From NCBI RefSeq assembly GCF_022808595.1, contig NZ_JAKUCN010000006.1, forward strand, positions 1 to 64,000: a stretch of DNA of 64,000 nt. The letters run 5' to 3'. Source of the stretch: Microvirga solisilvae. GTDB taxonomy: Bacteria; Pseudomonadota; Alphaproteobacteria; Rhizobiales; Beijerinckiaceae. Positions 1 to 8,854 of the stretch are shown one piece after another. A model generated the notes under the pieces. It did not search any database, had not been told where the DNA came from, and was given only the letters and a program-made list of their open reading frames with translations. The first letter of the stretch is position 1; each line of letters starts with the position of its first letter. The position numbers and the translations under genes were made by a program.

Positions 1-2
1 TG

Positions 3-179
3 AACGGCGGGAACGCGTTTTCGAACAACAAGTACTACATGGACGCCAACAGCGGGAACTGGGCCTGGGGCTCGGACATGAACTGGTCGCAGTTCAGCGC
101 GAAAGATCAGGGTGGCTCCGTCTCATCCGCAGCAAACGCGCCCGCCGTTCTTGACCTGACTTCGAAGGGCGGATGTTGA
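3..179 (+). CDS. C-terminal fragment of a probable right-handed beta-helix (polysaccharide-modifying or surface) protein, truncated by window edge
   Basis: Only the last 58 codons lie in the window, open from the left edge to a TGA at 177-179. The fragment is rich in Asn, Ser, Gly and aromatic residues (NNKYYMD, NWAWGSDMNWSQF). It resembles the end of right-handed parallel beta-helix proteins, where a Tyr-Tyr turn, a Trp-containing loop and a final helix close the coil. Such proteins are often lyases or epimerases in exopolysaccharide clusters, and the next 19 kb is such a cluster. The family call rests on sequence style alone; a secreted adhesin-like protein is also possible. Confidence 0.45.
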   Translation, partial: NGGNAFSNNKYYMDANSGNWAWGSDMNWSQFSAKDQGGSVSSAANAPAVLDLTSKGGC

Positions 180-220
180 AGAGCCGCTCTGCCAATGTGT
201 TCTTTCGGCAGAGCGGCTCT
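180..220. terminator. Perfect 14-bp inverted repeat between convergent genes
   Basis: Positions 180-193 and 207-220 are exact reverse complements (AGAGCCGCTCTGCC), separated by 13 nt. The hairpin begins one base after the stop of the left-edge gene and ends 24 bp before the 3' end of the convergent aminotransferase. No T-run follows on either strand, so it is not a textbook intrinsic terminator. Its position between two convergent 3' ends still makes a bidirectional termination or mRNA-end-protecting role likely. Confidence 0.55.
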
Positions 221-243
221 GAGACAGCTTGTTGCGATTATGG

Positions 244-1638
244 CTAGGCGCTTGCGCTCTGAGCCATGCCTCGTGCTTTTCGCATATTCCCGATCAGAGA
301 CATACCAAGAGACCAGATGGCACTCGGTACTCTCTCACTCTCGCCGAGGACCGCATCGAATGCGCGACAAATTCGATCGCAATCGGATTCGGATATGGTG
401 AGGGCTGGGGTTAGCTTGATGAAACGCTGGCCGGCCTGCGTAAGAATCTTGTGATCCTTCAGTAATGGAATGGCCACGAGAAGCGAGAACAGGCCCTTCT
501 TCGCAGTTTCCAAGGTCCCCCAGGCAGCCTGCATTTTGAATGATTGCGGAGCGCCGAACTCCACTGCCATCATGAGGCCTTTGCCGCGCACGTCCCGGAT
601 GATCTCATGATGCCGAGCCATGTTTCGGAATTCTGTGAGCAGATGTTCGCCAAGCTGATCCGCTCTTTGAACAAGTCTCTCGGATTCAATGACATCCAAT
701 GCTGCGATGCCGGCTGCCATGGCAAGATCATTCTTTGAGAAGGTCGATCCATGAGCCACGGCTCGTCCCGTCCGCTCGAAGACTTTCTCGAAGACCCAAT
801 CCTTTGTCAGCAAGGCCCCGATCGGCACAAAGCCCCCTGATAGGGCCTTTGCCAAAAGCACCATATCAGGTTCGACGCCCCAGTGATCAACGGCAAGGAA
901 ACGTCCTGTACGGCCTATTCCTGTCTGGATCTCATCGACCACAAGCAAGGCACCATATTTCTTGCAGAGAGAGGCTGCCGAGGGCAGGTAATCATCAGAG
1001 GGAATTTTGACGCTCGCCCCCTGGATGGGCTCGACAACAAAAGCCGCAACGTCACTGTCCTTCAAAGCCCTTTCCAGAGCTTCAAGATCATTGAAGGGCA
1101 CTTCAGTGAAATCAGGCAGCAAGGATCCAAAACCGTTCCTGTAGACATCAGAACCATTCATGGAAAGAGCGCCGTAGGTCAGTCCATGAAAAGCATCACT
1201 GCAATAAACGATGCGTGACCTTCCTGTCGCCGCGCGCGCGAGCTTGATTGCGGCCTCGACGGTCTCTGCTCCTGAATTGGCAAAGAAGGCGCGATCAAGA
1301 TAGGGAACATGAGCAAGAAGCTTTTTCGCCAGCACGCCTGCCAGGACCGAGACATCCATCTGCACGAGATTGGGAAGATCGCTGTCGATGGCGCTCTTCA
1401 GTGCGGCCTTTATTGTCGGGTGATTGCGGCCAACGGCAAATACGCCCCAGCCTGCAAGAAGATCGAGATACTCCTCGCCGTCACGATCATAGAGGTAAGC
1501 GCCTTGGCCGCGGGTGAAGGAAGTATCATACCCGATCGAAGCCAAGTGGCGCACGAGATGCTTGTTCAGGTGCCGAGCATGAAGAGCGTAGCGATCAGCC
1601 TCGTTCTGGTCGAAGATCTCTCTTAAGTCTATTGTCAT
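244..1638 (-). CDS. Class III PLP-dependent aminotransferase (acetylornithine/diaminobutyrate aminotransferase-like)
   Basis: A 464-residue fold-type I aminotransferase of subgroup III. The PLP phosphate-binding stretch NSGAETVEAAIKLARA is at about 121-136, the cofactor-contacting Asp in VVDEIQTG at 235, and the Schiff-base lysine in LLAKALSGG at about 264. The length matches ornithine- or acetylornithine-type enzymes with an N-terminal extension. It is the outermost gene of an exopolysaccharide cluster, so it may make an amino-sugar or amino-acid substituent, or it may be an unrelated amino-acid enzyme. The substrate cannot be read from sequence. The AGGAG upstream of the ATG is rather far away (about 13 nt). 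Confidence 0.8.
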   Translation of the reverse strand: MTIDLREIFDQNEADRYALHARHLNKHLVRHLASIGYDTSFTRGQGAYLYDRDGEEYLDLLAGWGVFAVGRNHPTIKAALKSAIDSDLPNLVQMDVSVLAGVLAKKLLAHVPYLDRAFFANSGAETVEAAIKLARAATGRSRIVYCSDAFHGLTYGALSMNGSDVYRNGFGSLLPDFTEVPFNDLEALERALKDSDVAAFVVEPIQGASVKIPSDDYLPSAASLCKKYGALLVVDEIQTGIGRTGRFLAVDHWGVEPDMVLLAKALSGGFVPIGALLTKDWVFEKVFERTGRAVAHGSTFSKNDLAMAAGIAALDVIESERLVQRADQLGEHLLTEFRNMARHHEIIRDVRGKGLMMAVEFGAPQSFKMQAAWGTLETAKKGLFSLLVAIPLLKDHKILTQAGQRFIKLTPALTISESDCDRICRAFDAVLGESERVPSAIWSLGMSLIGNMRKARGMAQSASA

Positions 1639-1973
1639 GATCGACTAGCGGCTCCTGCTGATATCACTCGGCTTTGCTGCAAGTTCGGAATTCAGGCAGA
1701 TGGAGCGGTGACTGTGTTGTGAAACAGGGTTCAACCGTCAAAAACGGCCCCGAAGACATCTGATTCAGCCTCTCAGCAAAGCCTTAGAGATACAACTACA
1801 CTCAAGAACTACCCCGTATTCTTCCTTCATAGAATAACGGCAAAACTCTTAAATATGAGAACGCATGTTTCTAGGAAGTTTTGCTTTTCCAAGGGGCGGA
1901 TCAGCTAAAAGGACTGGCCAATAGCAATAACAATAATCGAGATATTCCTAGCGTCTTCTGAAAGGATAAGAAG
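1639..1973. other. Divergent intergenic region between the aminotransferase and the GMC oxidoreductase
   Basis: This 335-bp AT-rich spacer must hold the promoters of both divergent genes. The only structure noticed is an 8-bp inverted repeat, GCAAAACT at 1840-1847 and AGTTTTGC at 1877-1884, the second arm followed by TTTTCC. It is too loose to call a terminator. No open frame with convincing codon use was seen. Confidence 0.4.
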
Positions 1974-3644
1974 TTGTTCTCTGACGCCGAAAACTACCCT
2001 CATGAGACGCTAGATGCCGATATCTGTATTATTGGTGCTGGGCCAGCTGGGATAACGCTCGCCAAGGGCTTTCTCGGATCGAACATACGTGTCGTAATTC
2101 TTGAAAGCGGAGGTCGTGATTTCGAGCGCAAGTCGCAAAGACTGGCGAAAGGCGTGAATGCGGGTGTGCATTACGAGGCTCTCGATCTATGCCGCGTCCG
2201 CAAATTCGGTGGATCAACCGGCAAGTTCGGCTGGGGTGGCTGGTGCAAGCCGCTTGCCGACATCGATTTTTCGGAGCGCCCTTGGTTTCCCATGAGCGGG
2301 TGGCCTATCACGCGGCAGGAACTCGAACCGTTCTATCTCCGAGCCTTGGAGACGCTGCAACTGCCATCCACGCATCCATTCGACACGGATCTCGCCGAGA
2401 ATCGTGCCTCCGAAGACAAGTTGGATCTGAGCGATTCACCTCTGACCGTGGAGGAGAGCCTTTTGGCGCCGGCAACGGGGCATTGTCTTTCTGATGCTTA
2501 TGATGACCTTGCTGCTGCCGACAATATCCACGTTCTGTTGCATGCAACAGTCACGGAAATCGTCTCCGCCCCCCTGCGCAACAGGGTGACAGGGGTCAAC
2601 GTTAAATCCCTTTCGGGAAGATCCTTCTCCGTTTCTGCCCGCTGGATCGTTCTCGCCGCGGGCGGGATCGAAAACCCTCGGATCATGCTTCAGTCGACGA
2701 GAGAGCATCCAAAGGGGATAGGCAACGACCGGGATCTCGTGGGGCGCTGCTTCATGGAGAATCCCCGGTTTCATTGGGGGCGCCTCTCCGGGGATACACT
2801 GCCCGATATTGTTCGCCAGTTCTATCCGGCCAATGCCGTTCGCCGACGCCTTAGCCAGGCCAGCTCCAACGAGGTAGTCTCTGGTCTCGGTTTCATGATC
2901 AGGCCGGAGATCCAGCGCGAGGAACAGCTTCTGAATGCGCGGACATGGATCTATCCTGCTCCGGCAGCTTCGGAGGGCGATGGCGGACGCGAGCTTCGAG
3001 AGACCGTCTTCTGGCTGAAGAAATCTCGTATGCCCGATGCTCCGATCCGAAGGGCTGTGAATATTTTTCGCGATCTTCCCAATGCACTGAGAACCACCTT
3101 CAGTTATCTGCGCCCGTCCACCCACTGGGAGTTTGTGACGGTCATGGAACAGGAACCGGTTCTGAATAGTCGCGTCATGCTGGATAATCGTCGCGATGCG
3201 CTTGGCCAGCAGGCAGTGCGCCTGGAATGGCGCCTAGGCCCCCTGGTGGAGCGGACGTTGAGGCGGAACCAGGAGGTTCTCGTCGATACGCTTTCGCGCC
3301 GAGGCATCAATTGCTCTGCGGTCGTGCCTGGTGCTTCGAAAAGCGAGTTGGAGCTTGCCCGCTGGGTTTGGCATCATATGGGAACCACCCGTATGAGCCA
3401 CGATCCTGCACAGGGTGTCGTTGACGAGGATTGTCGCGTCCATGGTTTCGAAAATCTGTATGTAACAGGAAGCTCCGTTTTCCCGACCGGCGGCAACGAC
3501 ATGCCGACATTGACCATCGTTGCGCTTGCTCACCGGTTATCTGACCATCTCAAGCATCGCGTCACGCGCTCGCAGGAGCCTGCCACATTAAAGAGCGTCG
3601 TTTATGAGATGCCTATGAGAGTCGGCTCCGCTGCTGGCTCCTGA
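1974..3644 (+). CDS. GMC-family FAD-dependent oxidoreductase
   Basis: A 556-residue flavoprotein. The N-terminal dinucleotide-binding motif IIGAGPAGITLAKG is at about residues 19-32. The C-terminal GMC domain contains HHMGTTRMSHDPAQGVVD and the closing TGSSVFPTGGNDMPT segment, which provides the active-site His/Asn region. Family members oxidise alcohols or sugars with FAD. In this cluster it could oxidise a sugar or lipid-linked intermediate, but that is inferred from location only. The start is a TTG at 1974 with AAAGGA about 7 nt upstream. No signal peptide is seen, so a cytoplasmic enzyme is likely. Confidence 0.85.
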   Translation: MFSDAENYPHETLDADICIIGAGPAGITLAKGFLGSNIRVVILESGGRDFERKSQRLAKGVNAGVHYEALDLCRVRKFGGSTGKFGWGGWCKPLADIDFSERPWFPMSGWPITRQELEPFYLRALETLQLPSTHPFDTDLAENRASEDKLDLSDSPLTVEESLLAPATGHCLSDAYDDLAAADNIHVLLHATVTEIVSAPLRNRVTGVNVKSLSGRSFSVSARWIVLAAGGIENPRIMLQSTREHPKGIGNDRDLVGRCFMENPRFHWGRLSGDTLPDIVRQFYPANAVRRRLSQASSNEVVSGLGFMIRPEIQREEQLLNARTWIYPAPAASEGDGGRELRETVFWLKKSRMPDAPIRRAVNIFRDLPNALRTTFSYLRPSTHWEFVTVMEQEPVLNSRVMLDNRRDALGQQAVRLEWRLGPLVERTLRRNQEVLVDTLSRRGINCSAVVPGASKSELELARWVWHHMGTTRMSHDPAQGVVDEDCRVHGFENLYVTGSSVFPTGGNDMPTLTIVALAHRLSDHLKHRVTRSQEPATLKSVVYEMPMRVGSAAGS

Positions 3645-3798
3645 GAGGAGGAGAAACATAGCGGAATCGGGATCCGTATATATCGCGGCACCAACTTGCG
3701 TGGGAACCCTGGATTACTCCCAACGAGTGCGCTCGATCGTCCGAATTTGAAGAAACAGCAGGCCCCAAAGGTTCTAGCTTAAGGCTGATGCCTATCCG

Positions 3799-3824
3799 CC
3801 ACTCAATGGGAAATCATTGAGTGG
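3799..3824. promoter_or_regulatory. 10-bp inverted repeat in the 5' region of the ExoF-like gene
   Basis: CCACTCAATG at 3799-3808 and CATTGAGTGG at 3815-3824 are perfect reverse complements around a 6-nt spacer. The element ends 43 bp before the preferred ATG of the export gene (3868) and may be a dimeric operator or a 5'-UTR hairpin. An alternative TTG start at 3817 would lie inside the second arm, which argues against that start. Confidence 0.4.
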
Positions 3825-3867
3825 TGATGGCGGGCAGAACTTACGCCCATATTCTGCGAGGTCAGGG

Positions 3868-5214
3868 ATGAAGCCGTTTTTCAAACAGACAGTCAGCAAG
3901 GTTTGTATCTCCAAATCTTCCTCGGTTGTCTTGCCTATCGCCCTGGCATTGATCCTCACCATCCCACGTGCCGGCACGAGCTACGCCAATCCTGATGGAA
4001 GTGGCAGTTACAAACTCGCGCCAGGTGATCGGGTATCGATCGTTGTTCTCGGGCAACCTGAGTTCTCGGGCGATCACATGATCGACAATGACGGGTCCGT
4101 GACCTTGCCAGCCGTCGGCCTTGTTGGGTTGAAGGATCTGACAGCGTCCGAAGCCGAAAAGGTTATCGTGGAACGCCTCGCCAATGGCTATCTTCAGCAG
4201 CCCATCGCCAGTGTGCGTGTTACCGAACCGCGACCGATTTATGTCGTGGGAGATGTGAGGACCCCCGGGAGCTATCCGTTCCGCTATGGGATCTCGGTTA
4301 TGGGCGCGCTTGCCTTGGCTGGAGGATTCAGGGTCGCTGAACAGTTGCCATCCGGCGCAAGATCCGAATTTCTGATGGCAGACGAGCGCCTGAGGGTGCT
4401 TCAGGCCAGCCGCCGGTCGCTGCTCGTCAGGAAAGCTCGCCTGGAAGCACAGCTTGAGGGCGCGTCCCAGATCGCTTTACAAGACTCTTTCCCTTTCTCC
4501 CGTGAAGACCCCGAAGTTTTACGAATCCTGCAGGATGAGCAGGGGATCATGACGACCCAAAAGAAAGGGCACGAGCAGGAGCTGCGGCTGCTTCGAGAGC
4601 AAGGTCCTCGCCTCGACGCTGAAGCGGTCGCCGTTCAACAGCAGTCAGAGTCAGAAAAAAAGCAGCTCGAGCTGATTCAAATGACCCTCGCTGATTATAA
4701 CAATCTCGTCTCCAGCGGCTTAACGAGGCGCTTCCAGTTGATCGAGTATCAGCGCCAGGAAGCAACCTACAAGTCCAGTGTCGCCCGCCTGGCGGCCGAG
4801 CAGGTCAATCTAGAGATCCGGAAAGGCGAGATCGCCATGAGGCTCCAGGAGTCAGAGAATAACTATAAGCAAAGGATCCTGACGGATTTGCAGGATGTTC
4901 GCGCCCGCTTGAGCGAGATCGAGATTACACTGCCTGTCGCTCGGGAGGTGCGCGAAGCGCGTCTACAGCAGGGTGGTGGTGCAACACTGGCAGGCTCTGC
5001 AACCGAAGTAAGTCATACAGCTATCATTCATCGAATCCGCGATGGCAAAACCGAGTCATTCCAGGCAGATACGAGGACACCACTTGCTCCCGGCGATATC
5101 GTTGAAATGCGGCCTAGCTCACGAGAAGCCGCCTCGCTTGGAGCGTCATCCCAGACCAATATGGCAATGCAAGCCGAAAGCCTCGCTCAAGATGCCTTAA
5201 GCAAGTCCCGCTGA
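3868..5214 (+). CDS. Polysaccharide export protein, ExoF/Wza (OMA) family
   Basis: A 448-residue secreted protein. A signal peptide is visible (basic start MKPFFKQTVSKVC, hydrophobic VVLPIALALILTIP, then a Tyr-Ala-Asn cleavage region). A poly-export domain follows (YKLAPGDRVSIVVLGQPEFSGDHMIDNDGSVTLP is split across about residues 47-80), then an SLBB-like segment (RPIYVVGDVRTPGSYPF). A long Gln/Glu-rich coiled coil comes next (about 190-370), and a C-terminal part repeats the theme APGDIVEM. This layout matches ExoF, which carries exopolysaccharide across the periplasm and outer membrane. The ATG at 3868 is preferred over a TTG at 3817: it has GAGGT upstream and directly begins the signal peptide. 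Confidence 0.85.
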   Translation: MKPFFKQTVSKVCISKSSSVVLPIALALILTIPRAGTSYANPDGSGSYKLAPGDRVSIVVLGQPEFSGDHMIDNDGSVTLPAVGLVGLKDLTASEAEKVIVERLANGYLQQPIASVRVTEPRPIYVVGDVRTPGSYPFRYGISVMGALALAGGFRVAEQLPSGARSEFLMADERLRVLQASRRSLLVRKARLEAQLEGASQIALQDSFPFSREDPEVLRILQDEQGIMTTQKKGHEQELRLLREQGPRLDAEAVAVQQQSESEKKQLELIQMTLADYNNLVSSGLTRRFQLIEYQRQEATYKSSVARLAAEQVNLEIRKGEIAMRLQESENNYKQRILTDLQDVRARLSEIEITLPVAREVREARLQQGGGATLAGSATEVSHTAIIHRIRDGKTESFQADTRTPLAPGDIVEMRPSSREAASLGASSQTNMAMQAESLAQDALSKSR

Positions 5215-5372
5215 ATGCACCTGGATCATGAGATAATTGATCCTTGGCGACGCTAACCTGCCAGATAAGACGAACGCAGGTTGGCGCCTCACGCCCGCTT
5301 ATTTATCCATGGGCGGAAGCCTTATAATCCTTACTCTGCTAAGTTGAGAGCTTCAGAAAAGTCTCTGGGCCT

Positions 5373-5407
5373 AAAAGTATCGCCCGGTGTCGAATACCGG
5401 GCGATAC
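5373..5407 (-). terminator. Intrinsic terminator of the minus-strand epimerase operon
   Basis: A perfect 12-bp stem (5377-5388 with 5396-5407; arm GTATCGCCCGGT) closes a 7-nt loop. Read on the minus strand it is followed by TTTT (5376-5373). It lies about 26 bp beyond the stop of the epimerase gene at 5433, so it should end the transcript running from the sugar transferase through the epimerase. Confidence 0.85.
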
Positions 5408-5432
5408 GTTAAAGAGCCGAATTATTTCGGTT

Positions 5433-6512
5433 TCATGCCGGAAGCAGAGATTCTGCAATCTCTCGTCTGCTAGAGAAATGAGCAGACGCAAACTCTTCAA
5501 AAATGTCATCGATAGTGGTCGACAGGCTCCATTCGGGATAGTCGCGCTGGAAACGTGTGAGATCAGTGTAATAGCAGATGTGGTCACCGATACGGTTCTC
5601 TGCACTCAGGCTCCAGCTCATGCTATGGCCAAGAAGCTGCCCGACGCGGTCGATCGACTCTAAAACAGAGACGCTGTTCGACTTGCCTCCTCCGAGATTG
5701 TACACAGCACCAGAACGTGGGTTCCTGATAAAGGCGTCGAAGGCAGCGACCACGTCCCGACTATGAATCTGGTCGCGGACCTGCTTTCCTTTGTAACCAA
5801 AGATCGTATAATGTCTCTTCTCGGCCGCAGCCTTGAAAAGATAAGCAAGATATCCGTGAAGCTGGGCGCCGGAATGACCTGCTCCTGTTAGGCAGCCGCC
5901 ACGGAAGCAAACTGTCTTCATGCTGAAGTAACGGCCATATTCCTGCACCATCACATCGGCGGCGACTTTGCTGGCCCCAAAAAGGCTGTGCTTAGACTGG
6001 TCGATGCTGAAGCTTTCGGAAATTCCATTCGCGAATGCGGGGTCCTCATAGTCCCATCGGGTTGCCAGCTCGACAAGTGCGAGTTCATTGGGTGCGTCGC
6101 CATAGACCTTGTTGGTGCTCATGAAGACAAAAGGTGCTTCAGGAACGCTCTGCCGGGTTGCCTCGAGAAGATTCAACGTCCCGCAAGCGTTGACTTCGAA
6201 ATCATCGAAGGGGATGCGGGCGGCGAGATCATGGCTTGGTTGTGCGGCACAATGAATGATAGCGTCCGGCTTCAAATCGGCGAACAGCGACATGATTTTG
6301 TTTCGGTCGCGGATGTCGACATCGACATGGGTATAGCTCTGGCACTCATCCTGCAGCTTGGCGCGCTGCCAGCTCGTATCTCCATCCGGCCCGAAGAAAC
6401 GAGCGCGCATGTTGTTGTCAATACCAACAACCTTGTAGCCAATCTTATTATAATAACGCACGGCTTCGGCGCCGATCAGGCCAGCGCTGCCTGTGATCAG
6501 AATAGACTTCAT
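5433..6512 (-). CDS. NAD-dependent sugar-nucleotide epimerase, extended SDR, CDP-paratose/tyvelose 2-epimerase-like
   Basis: A 359-residue extended short-chain dehydrogenase. The Rossmann motif [11 protein letters not shown] is at residues 7-17, DVDIRD follows, then the active-site STNKVYGD, and a segment [13 protein letters not shown] that binds the nucleotide sugar. The combination STNKVYGD plus KQVRD is typical of the CDP-tyvelose epimerase group (RfbE/TyvE). No CDP-glucose synthesis genes are present here, so the true substrate may be another NDP-sugar. It is the last gene of a three-gene operon, starting 3 bp after the WecG/TagA transferase stop. Confidence 0.82.
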   Translation of the reverse strand: MKSILITGSAGLIGAEAVRYYNKIGYKVVGIDNNMRARFFGPDGDTSWQRAKLQDECQSYTHVDVDIRDRNKIMSLFADLKPDAIIHCAAQPSHDLAARIPFDDFEVNACGTLNLLEATRQSVPEAPFVFMSTNKVYGDAPNELALVELATRWDYEDPAFANGISESFSIDQSKHSLFGASKVAADVMVQEYGRYFSMKTVCFRGGCLTGAGHSGAQLHGYLAYLFKAAAEKRHYTIFGYKGKQVRDQIHSRDVVAAFDAFIRNPRSGAVYNLGGGKSNSVSVLESIDRVGQLLGHSMSWSLSAENRIGDHICYYTDLTRFQRDYPEWSLSTTIDDIFEEFASAHFSSRREIAESLLPA

Positions 6513-6515
6513 AGA

Positions 6516-7346
6516 TTAACCCTCATAGGTGCGGTGCTGAGATTGCGGTTGCGCGTATTGGCGGAGGATGTGCCAGAGGAAATAGGTGTTCGTTACGGCA
6601 TAGCGTTTGAAGAGACGCCTCGGCTCCTGGAGGAGACGAAACAGCCATTCCAGGGACAGTCTTTGCATCCACCCAGGGGCCTGGCGTTTCACGCCGGCAT
6701 GAAAGTCAAAAGCAGCTCCGACGCACACGAGTACGGCGCGGATGATGTCGCGATGCTCGAATGCAAAGTTTTCCTGCCGTGGACACCCGAGGCCGATGAA
6801 GACAATGCCGGCTCCACTCATCTCTATCCGCTCTGCAAGAGCCGCACTCTCTTGCTGGCTCAACGGCCGGAACAAGGATGGTTCCGCCCCAGCGATGCAG
6901 AGGCTGGGAAAGCGCTCCTCGAGCGACGCTTTCAGCCTCTGGACGGTCCTATCCGTCGAACCATAGAGATAAATTTTAATTCCAAGCTCTGCGGCCTTCT
7001 CACATATCAGAAGGGTCAAAGCAGGTCCGTAGACACGATCAGTGAGGTTCGTTTTGTAGATCGCGTTCAAGGCATGACGCACTGGCTGCCCGTCGGGTGT
7101 GACGAGGTCGAAGGCTGCGATACGTTTCGCCATTTCCTGATCGCGCGCGGCCTCAACCACTCCGTGGACCGCAAGCGCCGTCGCAATGGCAGGCTTTCTC
7201 TCTCGAGCGGAGGAAATGATGCAATTCACAGCTTCAGAATAGTCTGTCTTGCTGATCGGTATGCCCAGGATCGGGAGCTTGGATGGCCACGCTCGAGACG
7301 CTCGCGTGCCCTCAAGAGCTATCGGATCGGCATGTTGGACGAACAT
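6516..7346 (-). CDS. WecG/TagA/CpsF family glycosyltransferase (GT26)
   Basis: A 276-residue GT26 enzyme. It has the conserved TPDGQPV motif with the essential Asp at about residue 85, the nucleotide-sugar segment FIGLGCPRQENF, and the C-terminal RQAPGWMQRLSLEWLFRLLQEP region that contacts membrane lipid. The family transfers a sugar (N-acetylmannosaminuronate or similar) from UDP to an undecaprenyl-diphosphate-linked acceptor. It sits between the initiating sugar-phosphate transferase and an epimerase, consistent with adding the second sugar of the repeat unit. The sugar itself cannot be assigned. Confidence 0.88.
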   Translation of the reverse strand: MFVQHADPIALEGTRASRAWPSKLPILGIPISKTDYSEAVNCIISSARERKPAIATALAVHGVVEAARDQEMAKRIAAFDLVTPDGQPVRHALNAIYKTNLTDRVYGPALTLLICEKAAELGIKIYLYGSTDRTVQRLKASLEERFPSLCIAGAEPSLFRPLSQQESAALAERIEMSGAGIVFIGLGCPRQENFAFEHRDIIRAVLVCVGAAFDFHAGVKRQAPGWMQRLSLEWLFRLLQEPRRLFKRYAVTNTYFLWHILRQYAQPQSQHRTYEG

Positions 7347-7393
7347 CGCTCACGCTCTCCGATAGAATGCTTCCGGCCGGACAGATGTGCACA

Positions 7394-8854
7394 TCAGCGT
7401 GCCCCTTTCGCCATGAGAACAGCGGGAATGGTCTGCAGAAGTATCCAGAGGTCGAGCCAGGCCGACCAATTCCGAATGTAGAGAGAATCCTGACGTTTTT
7501 GGACGCTAAGGTTCCCGTTGCTCCTGGCCGAGATCTGCCAGAAACCCGTCAGCCCTGGTGGAACGCTGGCCCGGAGTTCCTGAAAGTCAGCGTCGAAGCT
7601 CTTGAGATGGTACTCGGGGAAGGGGCGTGGGCCGACGAGGCTTATGCTACCCTGCAGAACGTTGAAAATCTGCGGTAGCTCATCGAGGCTGGAGCGTCTG
7701 ATGAAGTTGCCAATATATGGCAAAACACGTGGATCGTTCGTAAGCTTGAAATGTGAGTTCCATTCTTCACGTGCAGCAGGGCAGTTCGCAAGATGCGCTT
7801 CAAGTCTCTGCTCTGCATCCAGGTACATCGTCCGCAATTTACAGATCTTGATCGTGCGCCCGTACTGGCCCACGCGATTCTGCCAGAACAGACCCGCACC
7901 AGGATCAATAAACCGGATAGCCAGGACCAGAATGGCGATGATGGGAGCTGCCACTACCGCGAGAGGGATGCTGATCATGAGATCGAGGAGACGCTTAATC
8001 CAGAGGTTATGATGCTTATAGATGCCGCGTTGAATCTCGGAGCCGATCGTCTCCCCAGAACTTCTGGCATGGAGCCCGATACCTTGGCCGTTATCGGTGT
8101 CTCGCACCACGATGACATGCTCGAATTGAAGGTGATCGAGCTCACGGAGCTTTTCGGCAAGATCGATCGTGACAAGCGCGATTTCTGCGTCCCTCTTCAA
8201 ACGTTTGTCGTCGTTAATGCGACCAAGAATGGGAAGATCTGTGAGTTCAATCTCCGCCGCGTTGCTCATGTCGTCACAAATGAAGCCGATTGGGCGCAGT
8301 CCTAAGTCAGGTTGCTCGATGAGGGACTCCGCAAGAGCATGATTGGGACGCAAGCCAATGATGACCGTTGGGACGCCCCAGATCTTCAATTGAACAAGAC
8401 TTTGCCTGATGAACCATTCAACATAGTGTCCCACGATGACGAGGAGACCTGCCGAGCATACGACGTAAGCAGCTGTTGCAAGCGGAAATCCTGTAGCAAA
8501 GGTCAGGATCGAATTGACCGCGACATATGCCAGCGCTCCTAACGTGCGGATCCGCAATCGCTCGATCGGGCTTAGGCCCCAATCTGTGTAAAGGCCCATG
8601 ATGGCGTAAAAGGCTATTACTGCGAGCGCTGAGATTGGCGCAAAGAATTCGATAGGCAGCAGTGCTCTTGCCACTTCATAGGCGATTGCTGCTGATGCTG
8701 ATGCGGTCGCGATATCTCCGAGGACGAGCGCACCTCTAATCAAAACCCGTCTCTGAAGACCTTTGAGAGAACCTGAAGGTTGTACGGGAGACGAGGCCGG
8801 CTTGAAGGAATCCGGGAGTGTTAAAATCGTGTCTTTCGTCTCAAGTATGCTCAT
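7394..8854 (-). CDS. Undecaprenyl-phosphate sugar phosphotransferase (exopolysaccharide biosynthesis polyprenyl glycosylphosphotransferase)
   Basis: A 486-residue polyisoprenyl-phosphate hexose-1-phosphate transferase. The N-terminal half has about four hydrophobic segments and a CoA-binding-like soluble domain. The C-terminal catalytic domain starts at a membrane re-entrant helix (LLDLMISIPLAVVAAPIIA) and carries KLRTMYLDAE, RRSSLDELPQIFNVL and the hallmark GSISLVGPRPFPEYH. It loads the first sugar phosphate onto undecaprenyl phosphate and so starts repeat-unit assembly at the inner membrane. It is first in the minus-strand operon. The sugar may be glucose or galactose; the sequence does not decide. 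Confidence 0.92.
   Translation of the reverse strand: MSILETKDTILTLPDSFKPASSPVQPSGSLKGLQRRVLIRGALVLGDIATASASAAIAYEVARALLPIEFFAPISALAVIAFYAIMGLYTDWGLSPIERLRIRTLGALAYVAVNSILTFATGFPLATAAYVVCSAGLLVIVGHYVEWFIRQSLVQLKIWGVPTVIIGLRPNHALAESLIEQPDLGLRPIGFICDDMSNAAEIELTDLPILGRINDDKRLKRDAEIALVTIDLAEKLRELDHLQFEHVIVVRDTDNGQGIGLHARSSGETIGSEIQRGIYKHHNLWIKRLLDLMISIPLAVVAAPIIAILVLAIRFIDPGAGLFWQNRVGQYGRTIKICKLRTMYLDAEQRLEAHLANCPAAREEWNSHFKLTNDPRVLPYIGNFIRRSSLDELPQIFNVLQGSISLVGPRPFPEYHLKSFDADFQELRASVPPGLTGFWQISARSNGNLSVQKRQDSLYIRNWSAWLDLWILLQTIPAVLMAKGAR

Noticed and set aside
5223-5243. GGATCA/TGATCC hairpin after the ExoF-like gene as a terminator
   Set aside because: The stem has only 6 pairs with a 9-nt loop and no T-run follows.
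5988-7481. 497-codon plus-strand open frame
   Set aside because: It lies antisense across the epimerase and WecG/TagA genes and their junction. Both of those have clear motifs.
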